DNA of 64,000 nucleotides from Janthinobacterium sp. PAMC25594 (GCF_019443505.1 NZ_CP080377.1:2790001-2854000); one strand, 5' to 3'; positions 35,573 to 45,459 are shown, counted from the stretch's first letter. Notes: generated from the sequence alone by a model not told the origin. A program made the numbers and translations.

Positions 35573-36970
35573 ATGGACCAGAAAGTCATCGTGCCGGTCG
35601 AAGCCGTGCTGACCAAATGCGTGTCCCTGCCCGTCGGCTATGTCCCCACCCCCTCGGCGCCGTACCGCCAGCACCGCAAGAATGCGCAACTGACCTTGCA
35701 GCCAGGCCCGCCCCGCCTGAGCGAGGCAACGGCCCGCAACCTGGCCGCCGTGCCCGTCGGTTCGCGCGTGCTGATCTGGAAGCAAGACCCGTCCGTCAGC
35801 GACCTGGGCACGCGCAAAGCCTTTTTGCCCGGCCTGATCCTGCAAGGCCCGCGCGACGCGCGCATCACGTTTGGCGAACCGGGCATCGCGCAGGTCAGCC
35901 CGAACGCCTTCGGCGACTTCATCGTCTCGCCCAACACAGACCAGTTCGATGCCGTGCACACCTTTGCCATCGTGCGCATGACGCTCACCATGTACCAGCG
36001 CGCGCTGGCCAGCAACGACACGGCGCCGCCCCTGCCCTGGCAATGGAATAGCGCCAGCAATACGGCGCCCCTGCGCGTGTTTCCGCACGGTTTGCCCAAT
36101 GTCATGAACGCGTACTACAGCCGCAGCGACAAGGCCCTCAAGTTCGGCGACTTCATCCCCAGCGGCGCCACCGAGCGCGTCTACACCTGCCGCTCGCTCG
36201 ACATCGTCTCGCATGAAACGGGGCACGCCGTGCTCGATGGCCTGAAACCGAATTGGCTGCTCAGCAACAATCCACCGCAAACGGGCGGCTTGCACGAATC
36301 GTTCGGCGACCTGACCGCCATCTTCCTGGCCCTGTCGCAGCTGGACCAGGTGGAAGCGGTGATCGCCCAGACGAAATCCGACCTGCACGACAAAACCTTC
36401 CTGGCCGACCTGGCGGAACAGTTCGGCCTGGCCCTGGGCCGGCCAAACGGCTTGCGCAATGCCGACAACGACATCAAATTATCGGAAGCGGGCACGGAGG
36501 TACACGCCATCTCGCAAGTGTTTACGGGCGCCATCTACGACATCCTGGCCGACATCTTTGCCCACGAACGCCAGCCCCAGCTGGAAGACGACGCGGCCGT
36601 GCTGCACCGCTGCGGCGACTACCTGCGCAGCCTGGTCCTGCGCGCCCTGGTGGCATCGCCCGAGCAAGCCGCCACGTATGCCGACGTGGCCGGCCACATG
36701 CTGACGATCGCCGAGGCCGATGGCAACGGCGCCTACCTGGACTTCATCCGCAACAGCTTTACCGTGCGCGAAGTGCTCAAGGCCAATGCCATGACAGAAG
36801 ATGGCCAGATGGGCTTTGCCCCAGATGTTGTCGACGACGACAACGCCGTGCAAGACAGGCGCGCCTGCTGCGGTACCATGAACCATGCGGAATACAGCGA
36901 ATCGGACCAGTTGCTCGAAGCGGAGCGCGAAGCGCTGGCCGCCTGGTGCCGCAACTACGGCCCGCGGTAA
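35573..36970 (+). CDS. M4-like zinc metalloprotease without signal peptide
   Basis: Gluzincin-type protease of 465 residues. The start at 35573 follows GGAG; the frame opens further upstream without support. The zinc site HETGH (His214, Glu215, His218) is followed about 24 residues later by LHESFGDLTAIF, whose Glu242 and Asp246 match the third zinc ligand motif of thermolysin-like enzymes. There is no signal peptide and no classical M4 propeptide, so it may act inside the cell or leave by a non-Sec route. It is followed by a probable emfourin inhibitor gene, as for protealysin-type proteases. Confidence 0.85.
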   Translation: MDQKVIVPVEAVLTKCVSLPVGYVPTPSAPYRQHRKNAQLTLQPGPPRLSEATARNLAAVPVGSRVLIWKQDPSVSDLGTRKAFLPGLILQGPRDARITFGEPGIAQVSPNAFGDFIVSPNTDQFDAVHTFAIVRMTLTMYQRALASNDTAPPLPWQWNSASNTAPLRVFPHGLPNVMNAYYSRSDKALKFGDFIPSGATERVYTCRSLDIVSHETGHAVLDGLKPNWLLSNNPPQTGGLHESFGDLTAIFLALSQLDQVEAVIAQTKSDLHDKTFLADLAEQFGLALGRPNGLRNADNDIKLSEAGTEVHAISQVFTGAIYDILADIFAHERQPQLEDDAAVLHRCGDYLRSLVLRALVASPEQAATYADVAGHMLTIAEADGNGAYLDFIRNSFTVREVLKANAMTEDGQMGFAPDVVDDDNAVQDRRACCGTMNHAEYSESDQLLEAEREALAAWCRNYGPR

Positions 36971-37059
36971 CAAGCAGCACCAGCATGCCCGCTTCAGGCC
37001 AGCCGCGCCAGCGGCAGACCATGGCGCGTTCCCCACCACCATTCACAGCAAGGAGCAGC

Positions 37060-37347
37060 ATGAAAATTTCAGCCCGCAGCAGCGGCGGCTTTGCCGGCCT
37101 GAGCGAACAGTATGAGATCGATACGCAAGCCCATCCGGCCGGCCCCGGGCTGGAAGCGGCACTGGCCAGCAGCGGCTTTTTCACGCATCAGCAAGCCACG
37201 GGGGAACAGCTGGGCGCCGATATCCCCCGCTGGCAGATCACCGTCGACGCGCCCACCGCGCGCCGCACCATCACGTTTGCCGAGGATGGCAGTGCTGAAA
37301 ATGCACGTTGGCAACAGTTGCTGACGCAAATACGTGCCAGCGCCTGA
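37060..37347 (+). CDS. Emfourin-like protease inhibitor
   Basis: Protein of 95 residues that resembles emfourin, the M4 protease inhibitor whose prototype lies next to protealysin in Serratia. Features are the N-terminal MKISARSSGGFAGLSEQYEI strand block and the C-terminal FAEDGSAENARWQQLLTQIR. AGGAG is 4 bases before the ATG, and the gene starts 89 bases after the metalloprotease stop. The assignment rests on this similarity and neighbourhood. Confidence 0.75.
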   Translation: MKISARSSGGFAGLSEQYEIDTQAHPAGPGLEAALASSGFFTHQQATGEQLGADIPRWQITVDAPTARRTITFAEDGSAENARWQQLLTQIRASA

Positions 37348-37679
37348 TTTTTCTGGCATGTATTTTGGTCGATCTTGATTTGAGTAAAACAAAAACACCA
37401 CACGGCAAGTCAGCACGCCGCCCGCACTGCACTCTGCCGCATCGGGCGACTGTCGCTTTCTTGCCGCGTTCGTCATGGCAACGTCCCGGATAGTCGCTGA
37501 ATTGCACTCTCTGCACGGCAACGGCAACGCGAAAAAATGAATTTGCTTATATGTATTGTATATAAGCGGGATTTGTGAGAAATAGCGAATTGCCTTAAAA
37601 TACAATGCTTTGCTTTAGTATGCGCCGCCGAGGTTCCTGCAGGCGCTACAGCACCTCCCCAAAAATTGATAGGACTGTT
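37348..37679. other. Intergenic region before fdxA
   Basis: A 332-base gap without a gene. It contains a dyad GCTTATA (37545-37551) / TATAAGC (37561-37567) about 113 bases before fdxA, inside an AT-rich promoter-like stretch (37530-37680). Confidence 0.45.
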
Positions 37680-38003
37680 ATGACCCACGTTGTCACCGAA
37701 TCCTGCATCGCCTGTCGCTACACCGACTGCGTCGATGTCTGCCCGGTAGATTGTTTCCGGGAAGGCCCGAACTTCCTGGCGATCGATCCGGACGAATGTA
37801 TTGACTGCGCCGTCTGCGTGGCAGAGTGCCCGGTGAACGCGATTTTCGCGGAAGAAGACGTGCCGGGCGACCAGCAAGCCTTCATCAAGATCAACGTCGA
37901 TCTGGCCCGCAACTGGCCTTCGATCACCAAGACGAAGGCTGCCTTGCCGGAAGCCGAGCAATACAAGGACGTCAAGGACAAGCTCGACATGCTGGTGCGC
38001 TAA
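37680..38003 (+). CDS. fdxA: Ferredoxin FdxA, 7Fe type
   Basis: Soluble electron carrier of 107 residues with one [3Fe-4S] and one [4Fe-4S] cluster. Cys pattern: [18 protein letters not shown] near the N-terminus and [12 protein letters not shown] from about residue 39. The C-terminal extension ([15 protein letters not shown]) is typical of the Azotobacter FdI/FdxA group. Start at the ATG after ATAGGACTGTT. Monocistronic with a terminator. Confidence 0.96.
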   Translation: MTHVVTESCIACRYTDCVDVCPVDCFREGPNFLAIDPDECIDCAVCVAECPVNAIFAEEDVPGDQQAFIKINVDLARNWPSITKTKAALPEAEQYKDVKDKLDMLVR

Positions 38004-38080
38004 GCGCATGGCAGTTGCGGCGGTCGTTCCGGCGGGGATCGCCTTCCCCGCAGGGGCGTAGCGGCAAATAAATGCACAAA

Positions 38081-38107
38081 AAGCAGCGGAAACGCTGCTT
38101 TTTTTGC
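38081..38107 (+). terminator. Rho-independent terminator after fdxA
   Basis: AAGCAGCG-GAAA-CGCTGCTT (38081-38100) followed by TTTTT. Confidence 0.9.
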
Positions 38108-38278
38108 TTTTAAAACATCGTTGCAGGTCTATCCACGCAAGTGTGGCGCGTTGTCACATCATTGCGCAAACTGTGGACCTATGCGTGGTAAAGCACATTT
38201 TGTCCTCAACAAATATCGTAAAATTGGATTATGATATTTGAGCCGATATTGGCGCTTGGAATTAAACAAGGACTCTAT

Positions 38279-39499
38279 ATGCTTTACCAACTGCACGAAC
38301 TGCAACGCTCTTTCCTCACCCCGGTGATGCAATGGGCAGACATGTCCTCCAAGTTATTTACCAACCCGGTTTCCCCACTGGCCCACACTCCGTTTTCGCA
38401 ACGCATCGCAGCCGGCTACGAGCTGATGTACCGCCTTGGCAAAGACTACGAAAAACCGCAATTCGACATCAAATCCGTGCTCGTCCAGGGCGAGAGCGTC
38501 GACATCCGCGAACACGTTGTCGTGACAAAACCGTTTTGCCGCCTGATTCACTTCAAAAAAGAAGCCACTGGCTTGCAACAGCCTAAAGTTTTGCTGGTTG
38601 CCCCCCTGTCCGGTCACCACTCGACCCTGCTGCGCGATACCGTGCGCGGCTTGCTGGCCGAGCACGATGTCTACATCACCGACTGGACGGACGCGCGCAT
38701 GGTACCGCTGACGGAAGGCCCGTTCCACCTGGACGACTACATTTACTACGTGCAGGAATTCATCCGCCTGCTGGCGCCTGACTTGCACGTGATTTCCGTC
38801 TGTCAACCGACCGTGCCTGTGCTGGCCGCCATCTCGCTGATGGCGACGGCAAAAGATCCGCACATGCCGAAGACCATGACCATGATGGGCGGCCCCATCG
38901 ACCCGCGCCGCTCGCCCACGCAAGTGAACAACCTGGCGACGGAAAAGAAATTCTCGTGGTTTGAAAACACCGTGATCTACGCGGTGCCGCCGAACTACCC
39001 TGGTTTTGGCCGCAAGGTGTATCCGGGCTTCCTGCAGCACGCCGGTTTCATCGCCATGAACCCGGGCCGCCACGCACAAAGCCACCGCGAGTTCTACATG
39101 CACCTGGTGACGGGCGATGACGAGCCGGCGGAAGGCCATCGCCAGTTCTACAACGAGTACAACGCCGTGCTGGACATGCCGGCCGAGTACTACCTGGAAA
39201 CCATCAAAACGGTCTTCCAGGAATTCAGCCTGCCGATGGGCACCTGGAAAGTGGGCGGCCAGCTGGTGCGTCCGCAAGACATCACGAACGTGGCGCTGTT
39301 TACCGTAGAAGGCGAACTGGACGACATTTCCGGCGCCGGCCAGACGCAGGCGGCGCATGATTTGTGTTCCGGCATCCCTGCCGAGATGCAGCAAGACTTC
39401 GTGGCGCCGAAATGCGGCCATTACGGCATCTTCTCGGGCCGCCGCTGGCGCGAGATCATTTGCCCGAAAATCGGTGAATTCATCCAAAAACACGGCTGA
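38279..39499 (+). CDS. phaZ: Intracellular polyhydroxyalkanoate depolymerase
   Basis: Mobilises stored poly(3-hydroxybutyrate) in the cytoplasm; 406 residues. The start at 38279 (MLYQLHELQ, AAGGA 7 bases upstream) matches the family N-terminus; an ATG 16 codons earlier is less likely. The nucleophile is a Cys in a lipase-box-like motif, SVCQPTVP with Cys175, as in the PhaZ1 family of Ralstonia. Other blocks: LLVAPLSGHHSTLLRDTVR, YITDWTDAR, MMGGPIDPR and the C-terminal His region KCGHYGIFSGRRWRE. No signal peptide. A long terminator follows. Confidence 0.95.
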   Translation: MLYQLHELQRSFLTPVMQWADMSSKLFTNPVSPLAHTPFSQRIAAGYELMYRLGKDYEKPQFDIKSVLVQGESVDIREHVVVTKPFCRLIHFKKEATGLQQPKVLLVAPLSGHHSTLLRDTVRGLLAEHDVYITDWTDARMVPLTEGPFHLDDYIYYVQEFIRLLAPDLHVISVCQPTVPVLAAISLMATAKDPHMPKTMTMMGGPIDPRRSPTQVNNLATEKKFSWFENTVIYAVPPNYPGFGRKVYPGFLQHAGFIAMNPGRHAQSHREFYMHLVTGDDEPAEGHRQFYNEYNAVLDMPAEYYLETIKTVFQEFSLPMGTWKVGGQLVRPQDITNVALFTVEGELDDISGAGQTQAAHDLCSGIPAEMQQDFVAPKCGHYGIFSGRRWREIICPKIGEFIQKHG

Positions 39500-39521
39500 T
39501 ACACGGCATATCCATCGAAAC

Positions 39522-39557
39522 GCCACGCCAGTTCACACTGGCGTGGCATTTTTTTTA
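39522..39557 (+). terminator. Rho-independent terminator after phaZ
   Basis: An 11-bp stem GCCACGCCAGT / ACTGGCGTGGC with a 4-base loop and a T-run of nine. Confidence 0.92.
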
Positions 39558-39565
39558 TGCCCAGC

Positions 39566-40261
39566 TCATGCGCGCGACGTTTCGATTTTCACTGTCGGGC
39601 GCGTATTGACAAAGATTTGCTCGACTCGCGGCTCGCCCGGCCCCGGCTTCTTCATCGCGTAGCCGTTCACGGGCTGCGAACGGTTCACCCACAGCGCGTA
39701 ATACAGATGGTCGGCACGGGGATCTTCCGTATTCGGGTGGATCAATATCGTCAGGCCCAGACTGTTCAACTGTAGCCATGGCACGATCACAGGCAATAAA
39801 TCATTGGTAAAGCCGAAATAGAACGACGGCGTCACGTGCGGGCCGCGCGGCTCCAGGTTCCAGTCGCCCAGCTCGATCTGGAAGCGCTCGGCCGCCCACT
39901 TGCGTATCAGCGCCGCCTTCTGGTAACTGTCTTCATCAAAATAGATATGCGCGTGATAACTCTCGATATCCGTGTAGGCGCGCGGCTTGCCCGGCAAGGT
40001 TTCCTCGCCGGGCCGCACGCTGACGGGGCGCGGCGTGGGCGCCGTATCCGTATGCTCGCCCCACGGACTTTTGCCGGGCGCAGCTGGTTTTACTTGTTTT
40101 GCGCGTTTGACGGCGCCATCCTGCGCCAGCGCCGAAGCAGCCAGGCCCGAAGCGGCCAGGGCCGCCACCAGGCCGCCGCCGCGCAAGACCGTGCGGCGTT
40201 GCGGAGAGAGGAGATTGGCCCATTCCAGATCGATGGCCGCGTGTTGATTGTGGTCAGACAT
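39566..40261 (-). CDS. Tat-exported DOPA 4,5-dioxygenase family protein
   Basis: Protein of 231 residues with an N-terminal twin-arginine signal (SPQRRTVLRGGG, Arg22-Arg23, then a hydrophobic ALAASGLAASALA ending near AQD). The mature part carries the DOPA-dioxygenase domain: YHAHIYFDEDS, RGPHVTPSFYFGF and LTILIHPNTEDPRADH, whose His residues are the probable iron ligands. The family cleaves the catechol ring of DOPA-like compounds. A periplasmic form is unusual. It lies 43 bases downstream of a TonB receptor on the same strand, suggesting uptake and processing of an aromatic or catecholic compound (inference). Confidence 0.85.
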   Translation of the reverse strand: MSDHNQHAAIDLEWANLLSPQRRTVLRGGGLVAALAASGLAASALAQDGAVKRAKQVKPAAPGKSPWGEHTDTAPTPRPVSVRPGEETLPGKPRAYTDIESYHAHIYFDEDSYQKAALIRKWAAERFQIELGDWNLEPRGPHVTPSFYFGFTNDLLPVIVPWLQLNSLGLTILIHPNTEDPRADHLYYALWVNRSQPVNGYAMKKPGPGEPRVEQIFVNTRPTVKIETSRA

Positions 40262-40303
40262 AGGATTTCCTGTTCTTGATGATAAGTATGAAGAGAAGGC
40301 GGC

Positions 40304-42850
40304 TCAAAATTGAACTGTGGCACGGGCGTAGTAATAGCCACCCAGAACGCCCAATGGTCCCGAGTTGTCGTACGCGCCCGTGTATTGGGCCAGATTCGCG
40401 GCGCTGCGCGCTTCGCGCGGCACCTGGTTCGGTTTCTGGTCGAAGACATTGTTGGCACCCACCGTCACGTTGATGCGCTTGCTGACGTCATAGCCGATGC
40501 TCAGGTCCGTGACGAAGGCGGCTTTCAGCTGGTAATCACCGCCCGTGATGGCGTTCAGGCGCTTGAGCTTGCCGTAGCGCGTCTCACGCACGTTGAAAGT
40601 CCAACCCGCCCTTTCATACGCCAGCGTGACGATTTCCTTGTCGCGCGGTGCCCGGTACAGCAAGTCGTACTCGGCCGATTTGCTCAGGGTGCCGATATTC
40701 GGCAAGCCTTGCAGCACGGTGGGAAGTTCTGCCTTGCCCGCCAGGCTCGTATGGTTGAAATTCGCCGCCGCCGTCCAGCGCAGCTTGCCGTCGGCCACGC
40801 GCAGCACATCTTCCGCCGTGAAATCGATGCCGCGCGTGCGCGTGTCGCCCACGTTGGCAAAGTAATGCGCGACGAGGCCATTGCCCACCGTCAAGCCCGC
40901 CGAACGCAGCAGGTTTTCAATGATGGTCGCTTGCGCCGCCGTCAACGGCCGGCCGCTGCCGTCGAGCGCCACGCCCGAGCTGCGGTCGATGCCGATGTTC
41001 GACGACACGCCCAGGCGGTCGCTGACCTTGATTTGATACGCATCAACGGCCAGGCGCAGGGTGGACGTAGGATTGAAGGTCAGCCCGGCCGACAGGTTCG
41101 TCGATTTTTCCGGTTTCAACGCTTGCGCGCCCAGCGCCCGCGCGGCAACGGAATTGGGCTGCGCCAGGGTGTAGGGCACGCCCGCATGATCAGACGTGTT
41201 CGAATACGATTGCGTCACCAGGCTGGGGGCGTGAAAACCGTTGCTGACGGTGCCGCGCACGGCCACGGCGGGCGTGACGTCATAACGGGCGGACAAACGG
41301 CCCGTCGTCTTGCTGCCGAAATCGGAATATTTCTCGGCACGCAAGGCCGTGTCGAGCAGCCATTGCGGCGTCAGTTTGGCGCCCAGGCCGATATACGCCG
41401 CATAGCTGTGGCGCGCCGTGTCGGACGCATCGACGGGTAAATAACCGGCCAGCGCCGACGAACCGCTGCCCTGCCAGGAAGCGGGTTCGCCCGGGCTGCG
41501 CTGCTGCGTTTCATGCGAATACTCGAGGCCGACGCTGAGGTCGGCCAGTTCGCTCAATCCCAGTGGCACGGAGCGACGCGCGTCCGCATTTGTCGTCGAA
41601 CGGCTGTAGCGCTGGTTGCCAATATCAAAATCGGTCTTGCCACCCGGATAAGCCAGCGAGTAATTGGCCGAGTGCTCCACGCCCACGTCGATATCGTCGC
41701 GGCCGTAGGTGCTGCTGACATCCCAGCTCCAGCCCGCCGTCTCGCCCTTGATGCCGCCCGTCAAGGAAAAGTCGTTTTCGCTCGTCGTTTCATACGGCGT
41801 GAAGCCGTCGGGATACACGGACAGCAAGCCCTTGTTGTTATTGAAAATGGTATTGGGCAGGCGGAAATTCTGCGCCGAGCGGGCATTGCGGTGGGCATAC
41901 GTGCCGAAGCCGTACAGTTGCACCTCGTTCGACACGTCATAGCCGAGGTTGGCGCTGAGCGAGGCGGTCGTGCTTTGCGGCACGCCCGTATTGCGCCAGG
42001 GATTACTGTTGCGGTTCGCTTCGGCCGGGTTCGGCGAGGCACCGGCCGGCAAGCTGTTGTTCGGCCCCAATTTGACCAGCTGGCCATCGCTGTTGCGCAC
42101 GGCCGGATACGACAAATAGCCGGGATTCAGGCCGAAATTGCGCACGGCGATGCCCTGGCGCTGGACTTCGGCGCCGAAGTGGGCAAAGCCGTGTTCGCCC
42201 AGTCGCGTGCCGCCATCGATGCGCGCGGAGCCGTTCGTGCCGTCGCCCGCGTAGGTGGAACCGAGCTGCGTGCTGAAGCTGCCCTTGTCATCGGATTTCA
42301 GGATGATGTTGATGACGCCGGCGATGGCGTCCGAGCCGTAGATGGCCGAGGCGCCATCGCGCAGGATTTCCACGCGGGCAATGGCCCCCGTGGGGATCAG
42401 GGCCAGGTCGGTGGCGACGGAACCGGGAAAGCCATCCTCATTGACGATGGCCGTCGTATGCCGGCGTTTGCCGTTGACCAGCACCAAGGTATGCGAGGGA
42501 TCGAGGTTGCGCAGCTGCCCGGCGCGCACGATGCTGCCCAGGTCGGGCTGCACGCGGGCCGGCAAGTTAAACGATGGCAAGGCCGTGTCCAGCGCATCGA
42601 GCAAGTTCAACTTGCCTGTGGCCAGCAATTGCTGTGCGCTGATCACGTCGATCGGCGCGGCGCTGTTGGCCACCGTGCGGCCCGTGCCGCGCGCGCCCGT
42701 GACGATGACGGCGTCCAGCGGTGCGGCGGCCAGCGCGGCTTGCGCATGCGCCGCGCCAGGCGCCGCCAGCACGAGCACGGCTAACGAAACGGCGTGCGCC
42801 AGTTGCCGCCGGCGCGGGGCGGGTTCTTGCTTGTGCATCAATTCCAGCAT
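40304..42850 (-). CDS. TonB-dependent receptor
   Basis: Complete outer-membrane receptor of 848 residues. The start at 42850 has AAAGGA 9 bases upstream; an upstream GTG extends the frame but breaks the signal peptide. The signal peptide ends near PGAAHA-QA. The plug domain has VIVTGARGTGRTVANSAAP and the hallmark VEILRDGASAIYGSDAIAGV. The barrel includes GTVSNGFHAPSLVTQSYS and KPEKSTNLSAGL and ends with YYYARATVQF. It differs from the two receptors near the start of the window. Likely co-transcribed with the dioxygenase. Confidence 0.94.
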   Translation of the reverse strand: MLELMHKQEPAPRRRQLAHAVSLAVLVLAAPGAAHAQAALAAAPLDAVIVTGARGTGRTVANSAAPIDVISAQQLLATGKLNLLDALDTALPSFNLPARVQPDLGSIVRAGQLRNLDPSHTLVLVNGKRRHTTAIVNEDGFPGSVATDLALIPTGAIARVEILRDGASAIYGSDAIAGVINIILKSDDKGSFSTQLGSTYAGDGTNGSARIDGGTRLGEHGFAHFGAEVQRQGIAVRNFGLNPGYLSYPAVRNSDGQLVKLGPNNSLPAGASPNPAEANRNSNPWRNTGVPQSTTASLSANLGYDVSNEVQLYGFGTYAHRNARSAQNFRLPNTIFNNNKGLLSVYPDGFTPYETTSENDFSLTGGIKGETAGWSWDVSSTYGRDDIDVGVEHSANYSLAYPGGKTDFDIGNQRYSRSTTNADARRSVPLGLSELADLSVGLEYSHETQQRSPGEPASWQGSGSSALAGYLPVDASDTARHSYAAYIGLGAKLTPQWLLDTALRAEKYSDFGSKTTGRLSARYDVTPAVAVRGTVSNGFHAPSLVTQSYSNTSDHAGVPYTLAQPNSVAARALGAQALKPEKSTNLSAGLTFNPTSTLRLAVDAYQIKVSDRLGVSSNIGIDRSSGVALDGSGRPLTAAQATIIENLLRSAGLTVGNGLVAHYFANVGDTRTRGIDFTAEDVLRVADGKLRWTAAANFNHTSLAGKAELPTVLQGLPNIGTLSKSAEYDLLYRAPRDKEIVTLAYERAGWTFNVRETRYGKLKRLNAITGGDYQLKAAFVTDLSIGYDVSKRINVTVGANNVFDQKPNQVPREARSAANLAQYTGAYDNSGPLGVLGGYYYARATVQF

Positions 42851-42976
42851 ACGAAAACATCCTTTCAAAGTCGTCAACACAGTAGTTGCAGACTAAAGGA
42901 TGGACAAACAAACAAGAACGAATGGTTTCGTATTTAGATATTTCGTTTTGGCAACGAACAACAGTGGCGCGACAGC

Positions 42977-43804
42977 TCAGGGATTCGCTGGAGCCGTCGC
43001 CAGGCTCTGGTCGAGCCGCTTCCAGTAATCGCGTTCCAGCCTGGCCGTGTCGATATCGCGCGCCGCCTCGTTGAAGCGCCTTTGCTGCACCGCGCCGTCT
43101 GCGGTGCGCTGAAAGCACACGTGCACGGGGCGCTCCTTGAAGACGGTATCGATGATGGCGATGCGCTCACGCTCGGCCTTGCTGAAGTTGCGCCCCATCA
43201 GCAAGTGCTGCAGCACGTGGCGCTCGATGACGATCACGCGGTAGCGCTTGATGAACAGTTTCTTCAGATTCGTCGCGTCGTTCAAGCCCTCTTCCGTCTT
43301 CAGTTCGCCGCGCGCCACCATGCCATCGAACTGCTCGCCATTCGAATAACCGGCCACGGTGCCGATGCGCAGCTGGCCCAGTTCGGCCAGGGTGGTGCCG
43401 GGCACGCCATCTTCTTTCAGATACGCGAGCACGCCTTGCGTATTGCCAACTGGAACAGAAAAGTGACAGAGTTTTTCCCGTTCGGGCGTGCGCCAGACGG
43501 CCAGAAACCCGGCGTAGCGGGGACTGGCCAGGCCGAACTGCATGGCGCGCTTCCAGGGAAAATATTCATACCTGACTGTATAGCCGAGACGCTCGAAGAC
43601 GGCGCTGACCATGGCGCCCGACATGCCATCGGCAGGCAGACTATGGGAAATGAAGGGCGGCCAGTCTTCCGCCGCGAAACGGACGATGCGCGAACTGGCA
43701 GCGCCGGGCGCCGCCATGGGAGATCCTGCCTGCCCGTGCTCAAGGGCAAGCGCAGAGTGCATGAATAAACAGAAGGGCAAACCAACTGTCCGGAGGAAAC
43801 GCAT
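42977..43804 (-). CDS. Periplasmic substrate-binding protein (SBP_bac_3-like)
   Basis: Secreted protein of 275 residues related to family-3 amino-acid binding proteins. The signal peptide MRFLRTVGLPFCLFMHSALA is followed by RIVRFAAEDWPPFIS, MSGAMVSAVFERLGYTVRYEYFPWKRAM and TLAELGQLRIGTVAGYSNG, the usual lobe I and hinge blocks. Stand-alone proteins of this type without an ABC permease are common in these bacteria. AGGAG precedes the ATG. Ligand unknown; its strand and position next to the TonB receptor may be coincidence. Confidence 0.85.
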   Translation of the reverse strand: MRFLRTVGLPFCLFMHSALALEHGQAGSPMAAPGAASSRIVRFAAEDWPPFISHSLPADGMSGAMVSAVFERLGYTVRYEYFPWKRAMQFGLASPRYAGFLAVWRTPEREKLCHFSVPVGNTQGVLAYLKEDGVPGTTLAELGQLRIGTVAGYSNGEQFDGMVARGELKTEEGLNDATNLKKLFIKRYRVIVIERHVLQHLLMGRNFSKAERERIAIIDTVFKERPVHVCFQRTADGAVQQRRFNEAARDIDTARLERDYWKRLDQSLATAPANP

Positions 43805-44080
43805 GTTTTGCTCCTATGGCCTGGCGCGCCTTGCAATGCAGGCGCGGCAACAGGACTGGCGGTCGGCTTTTTTTGATCACTGGCTTGATAAAAACCATGC
43901 TCCCATAAAAAAAAGAATTTTCAAAGTTGTTTATTTTCACTTTGACATTCCCACCGGAAATAAAATACGATTGCGGCGCACCTGCAACAGGCCTGCCATG
44001 GGCGTGCTATCCCCTTTCACGACACAGGTTTTTACTTGTGCGCGCGCCGGATGGCCGATAATGGCGTTTTACCGTGGAAG

Positions 44081-44815
44081 ATGACCGTGCCGCACCCTGC
44101 CCCTCCCTTACTTGCCGACCAGATCGAAGACTTGCTGCCGCAAACGCAATGCACCAAATGCGGCTACAACGGCTGCCGCCCGTATGCGGAAGCGATTGCC
44201 GCCGGCAGCGCCGACATCAACCAGTGCCCACCGGGCGGCGCGCAGGGTATCGTGCGCCTGGCCGGCTTGCTGGGCAAAAAAGTCATTCCGCTCAATCCCG
44301 TCAACGGCCTCGAACGTCCGCGATCTGTCGCCTATATCGACGAATCGCTGTGTATCGGCTGTACCCTGTGCATCCAGGCCTGTCCCGTCGACGCCATCGT
44401 CGGCGCCGCCAAGCAGATGCATACGGTGGTGACCGATCTGTGCACGGGTTGCGACCTGTGCGTGGCACCGTGCCCCGTCGACTGCATCGTCATGTACCCG
44501 GTCAGCGGCGACGCCACGGGCTGGGATGCCTGGAGCCAGGCGGAAGCGGACGACGCGCGCGCGCGCCACGATTTCCGCACACAGCGGCTGCGCCGCGAAG
44601 CCGAGGCCAACGAGGCGCGTCTGGCCGCCAAGGCCGTCGCCAAGATGCAGGAAGTGACGCAGGAAGTGCCCGTCACGCCCGACGAACAGGCGGAAAAGGA
44701 ACGCAAGCGCGCCATCATCGCCGCCGCCATGGAACGCGCGCGCGCCAAGGCCGCCGCCAGCGCCGCCACCCAGACCGAACCGCCCGCCCCCAACACGCCG
44801 AAAAAAGACGCATGA
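44081..44815 (+). CDS. rsxB: Electron transport complex protein RsxB/RnfB-like
   Basis: Iron-sulfur protein of 244 residues. The N-terminal cluster region [16 protein letters not shown] plus QCPPGG is the RnfB/RsxB signature. Two [4Fe-4S] ferredoxin motifs follow: [18 protein letters not shown] and [16 protein letters not shown]. The tail is Ala/Glu-rich and helical. It lacks the N-terminal membrane helix of gammaproteobacterial RnfB, and no other rnf/rsx genes are nearby, as is usual in betaproteobacteria. The start is uncertain: ATG 44081 is chosen, with ATG 44051 as alternative. Overlaps nth by 4 bases (ATGA). Confidence 0.9.
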   Translation: MTVPHPAPPLLADQIEDLLPQTQCTKCGYNGCRPYAEAIAAGSADINQCPPGGAQGIVRLAGLLGKKVIPLNPVNGLERPRSVAYIDESLCIGCTLCIQACPVDAIVGAAKQMHTVVTDLCTGCDLCVAPCPVDCIVMYPVSGDATGWDAWSQAEADDARARHDFRTQRLRREAEANEARLAAKAVAKMQEVTQEVPVTPDEQAEKERKRAIIAAAMERARAKAAASAATQTEPPAPNTPKKDA

Positions 44816-45459
44816 ACGCTGCCAAACGCCTGGAAATCTTTACGCGCTTTCGCGCCGCCAATCCCTCCCCGAAAACGGAACTCGAATACACGACGCCGTT
44901 CGAACTGCTGATCGCCGTGCTGCTGTCGGCGCAGGCGACGGACGTGTCCGTCAACAAGGCGACCCGTTTGCTGTATCCGGTCGCCAATACCCCGGCCAAG
45001 ATACTGGCGCTGGGCGTCGACGAGCTGGCCAGCTACATCCGCACCATCGGCCTGTTCCGCACCAAGGCGAAGAACGTCATCGCCACCTGCCAGATCCTGC
45101 TGGAGCAGCACGGCGGCGAAGTACCGCGCGACCGCGCCTCGCTGGAAGCCTTGCCCGGCGTGGGCCGCAAGACGGCGAATGTGGTCATGAACACGGCGTT
45201 TGGCGAACCGACCATGGCGGTCGACACGCATATCTTCCGCGTCTCGAACCGCACCGGCATTGCGCCGGGCAAGAATGTCGATATCGTCGAGCAAAAACTG
45301 TTGAAATTCATACCCAAGGAATTCCTGCACGACGCCCACCACTGGCTCATCTTGCACGGCCGCTACACCTGCACGGCGCGCAAGCCGCAATGCTGGAACT
45401 GCATGATTGCCGACCTGTGCGATTACAAGGACAAGTCGCCGATGCCGGCCTTGGTATAG
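44812..45459 (+). CDS. nth: Endonuclease III
   Basis: Base-excision repair DNA glycosylase/AP lyase for oxidised pyrimidines, 215 residues. Helix-hairpin-helix [12 protein letters not shown] with catalytic Lys120 and catalytic Asp138 ([13 protein letters not shown]), at the same numbers as in E. coli. The [4Fe-4S] ligands are Cys187, Cys194, Cys197 and Cys203 (C-x6-C-x2-C-x5-C). Translationally coupled to rsxB. Confidence 0.98.
   Translation: MNAAKRLEIFTRFRAANPSPKTELEYTTPFELLIAVLLSAQATDVSVNKATRLLYPVANTPAKILALGVDELASYIRTIGLFRTKAKNVIATCQILLEQHGGEVPRDRASLEALPGVGRKTANVVMNTAFGEPTMAVDTHIFRVSNRTGIAPGKNVDIVEQKLLKFIPKEFLHDAHHWLILHGRYTCTARKPQCWNCMIADLCDYKDKSPMPALV

Noticed and set aside
44074..44811. 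Long 5' extension of nth inside rsxB
   Set aside because: The extension is Arg-rich out-of-frame translation of rsxB; the ATGA overlap and the E. coli-like residue numbering set the start at 44812.
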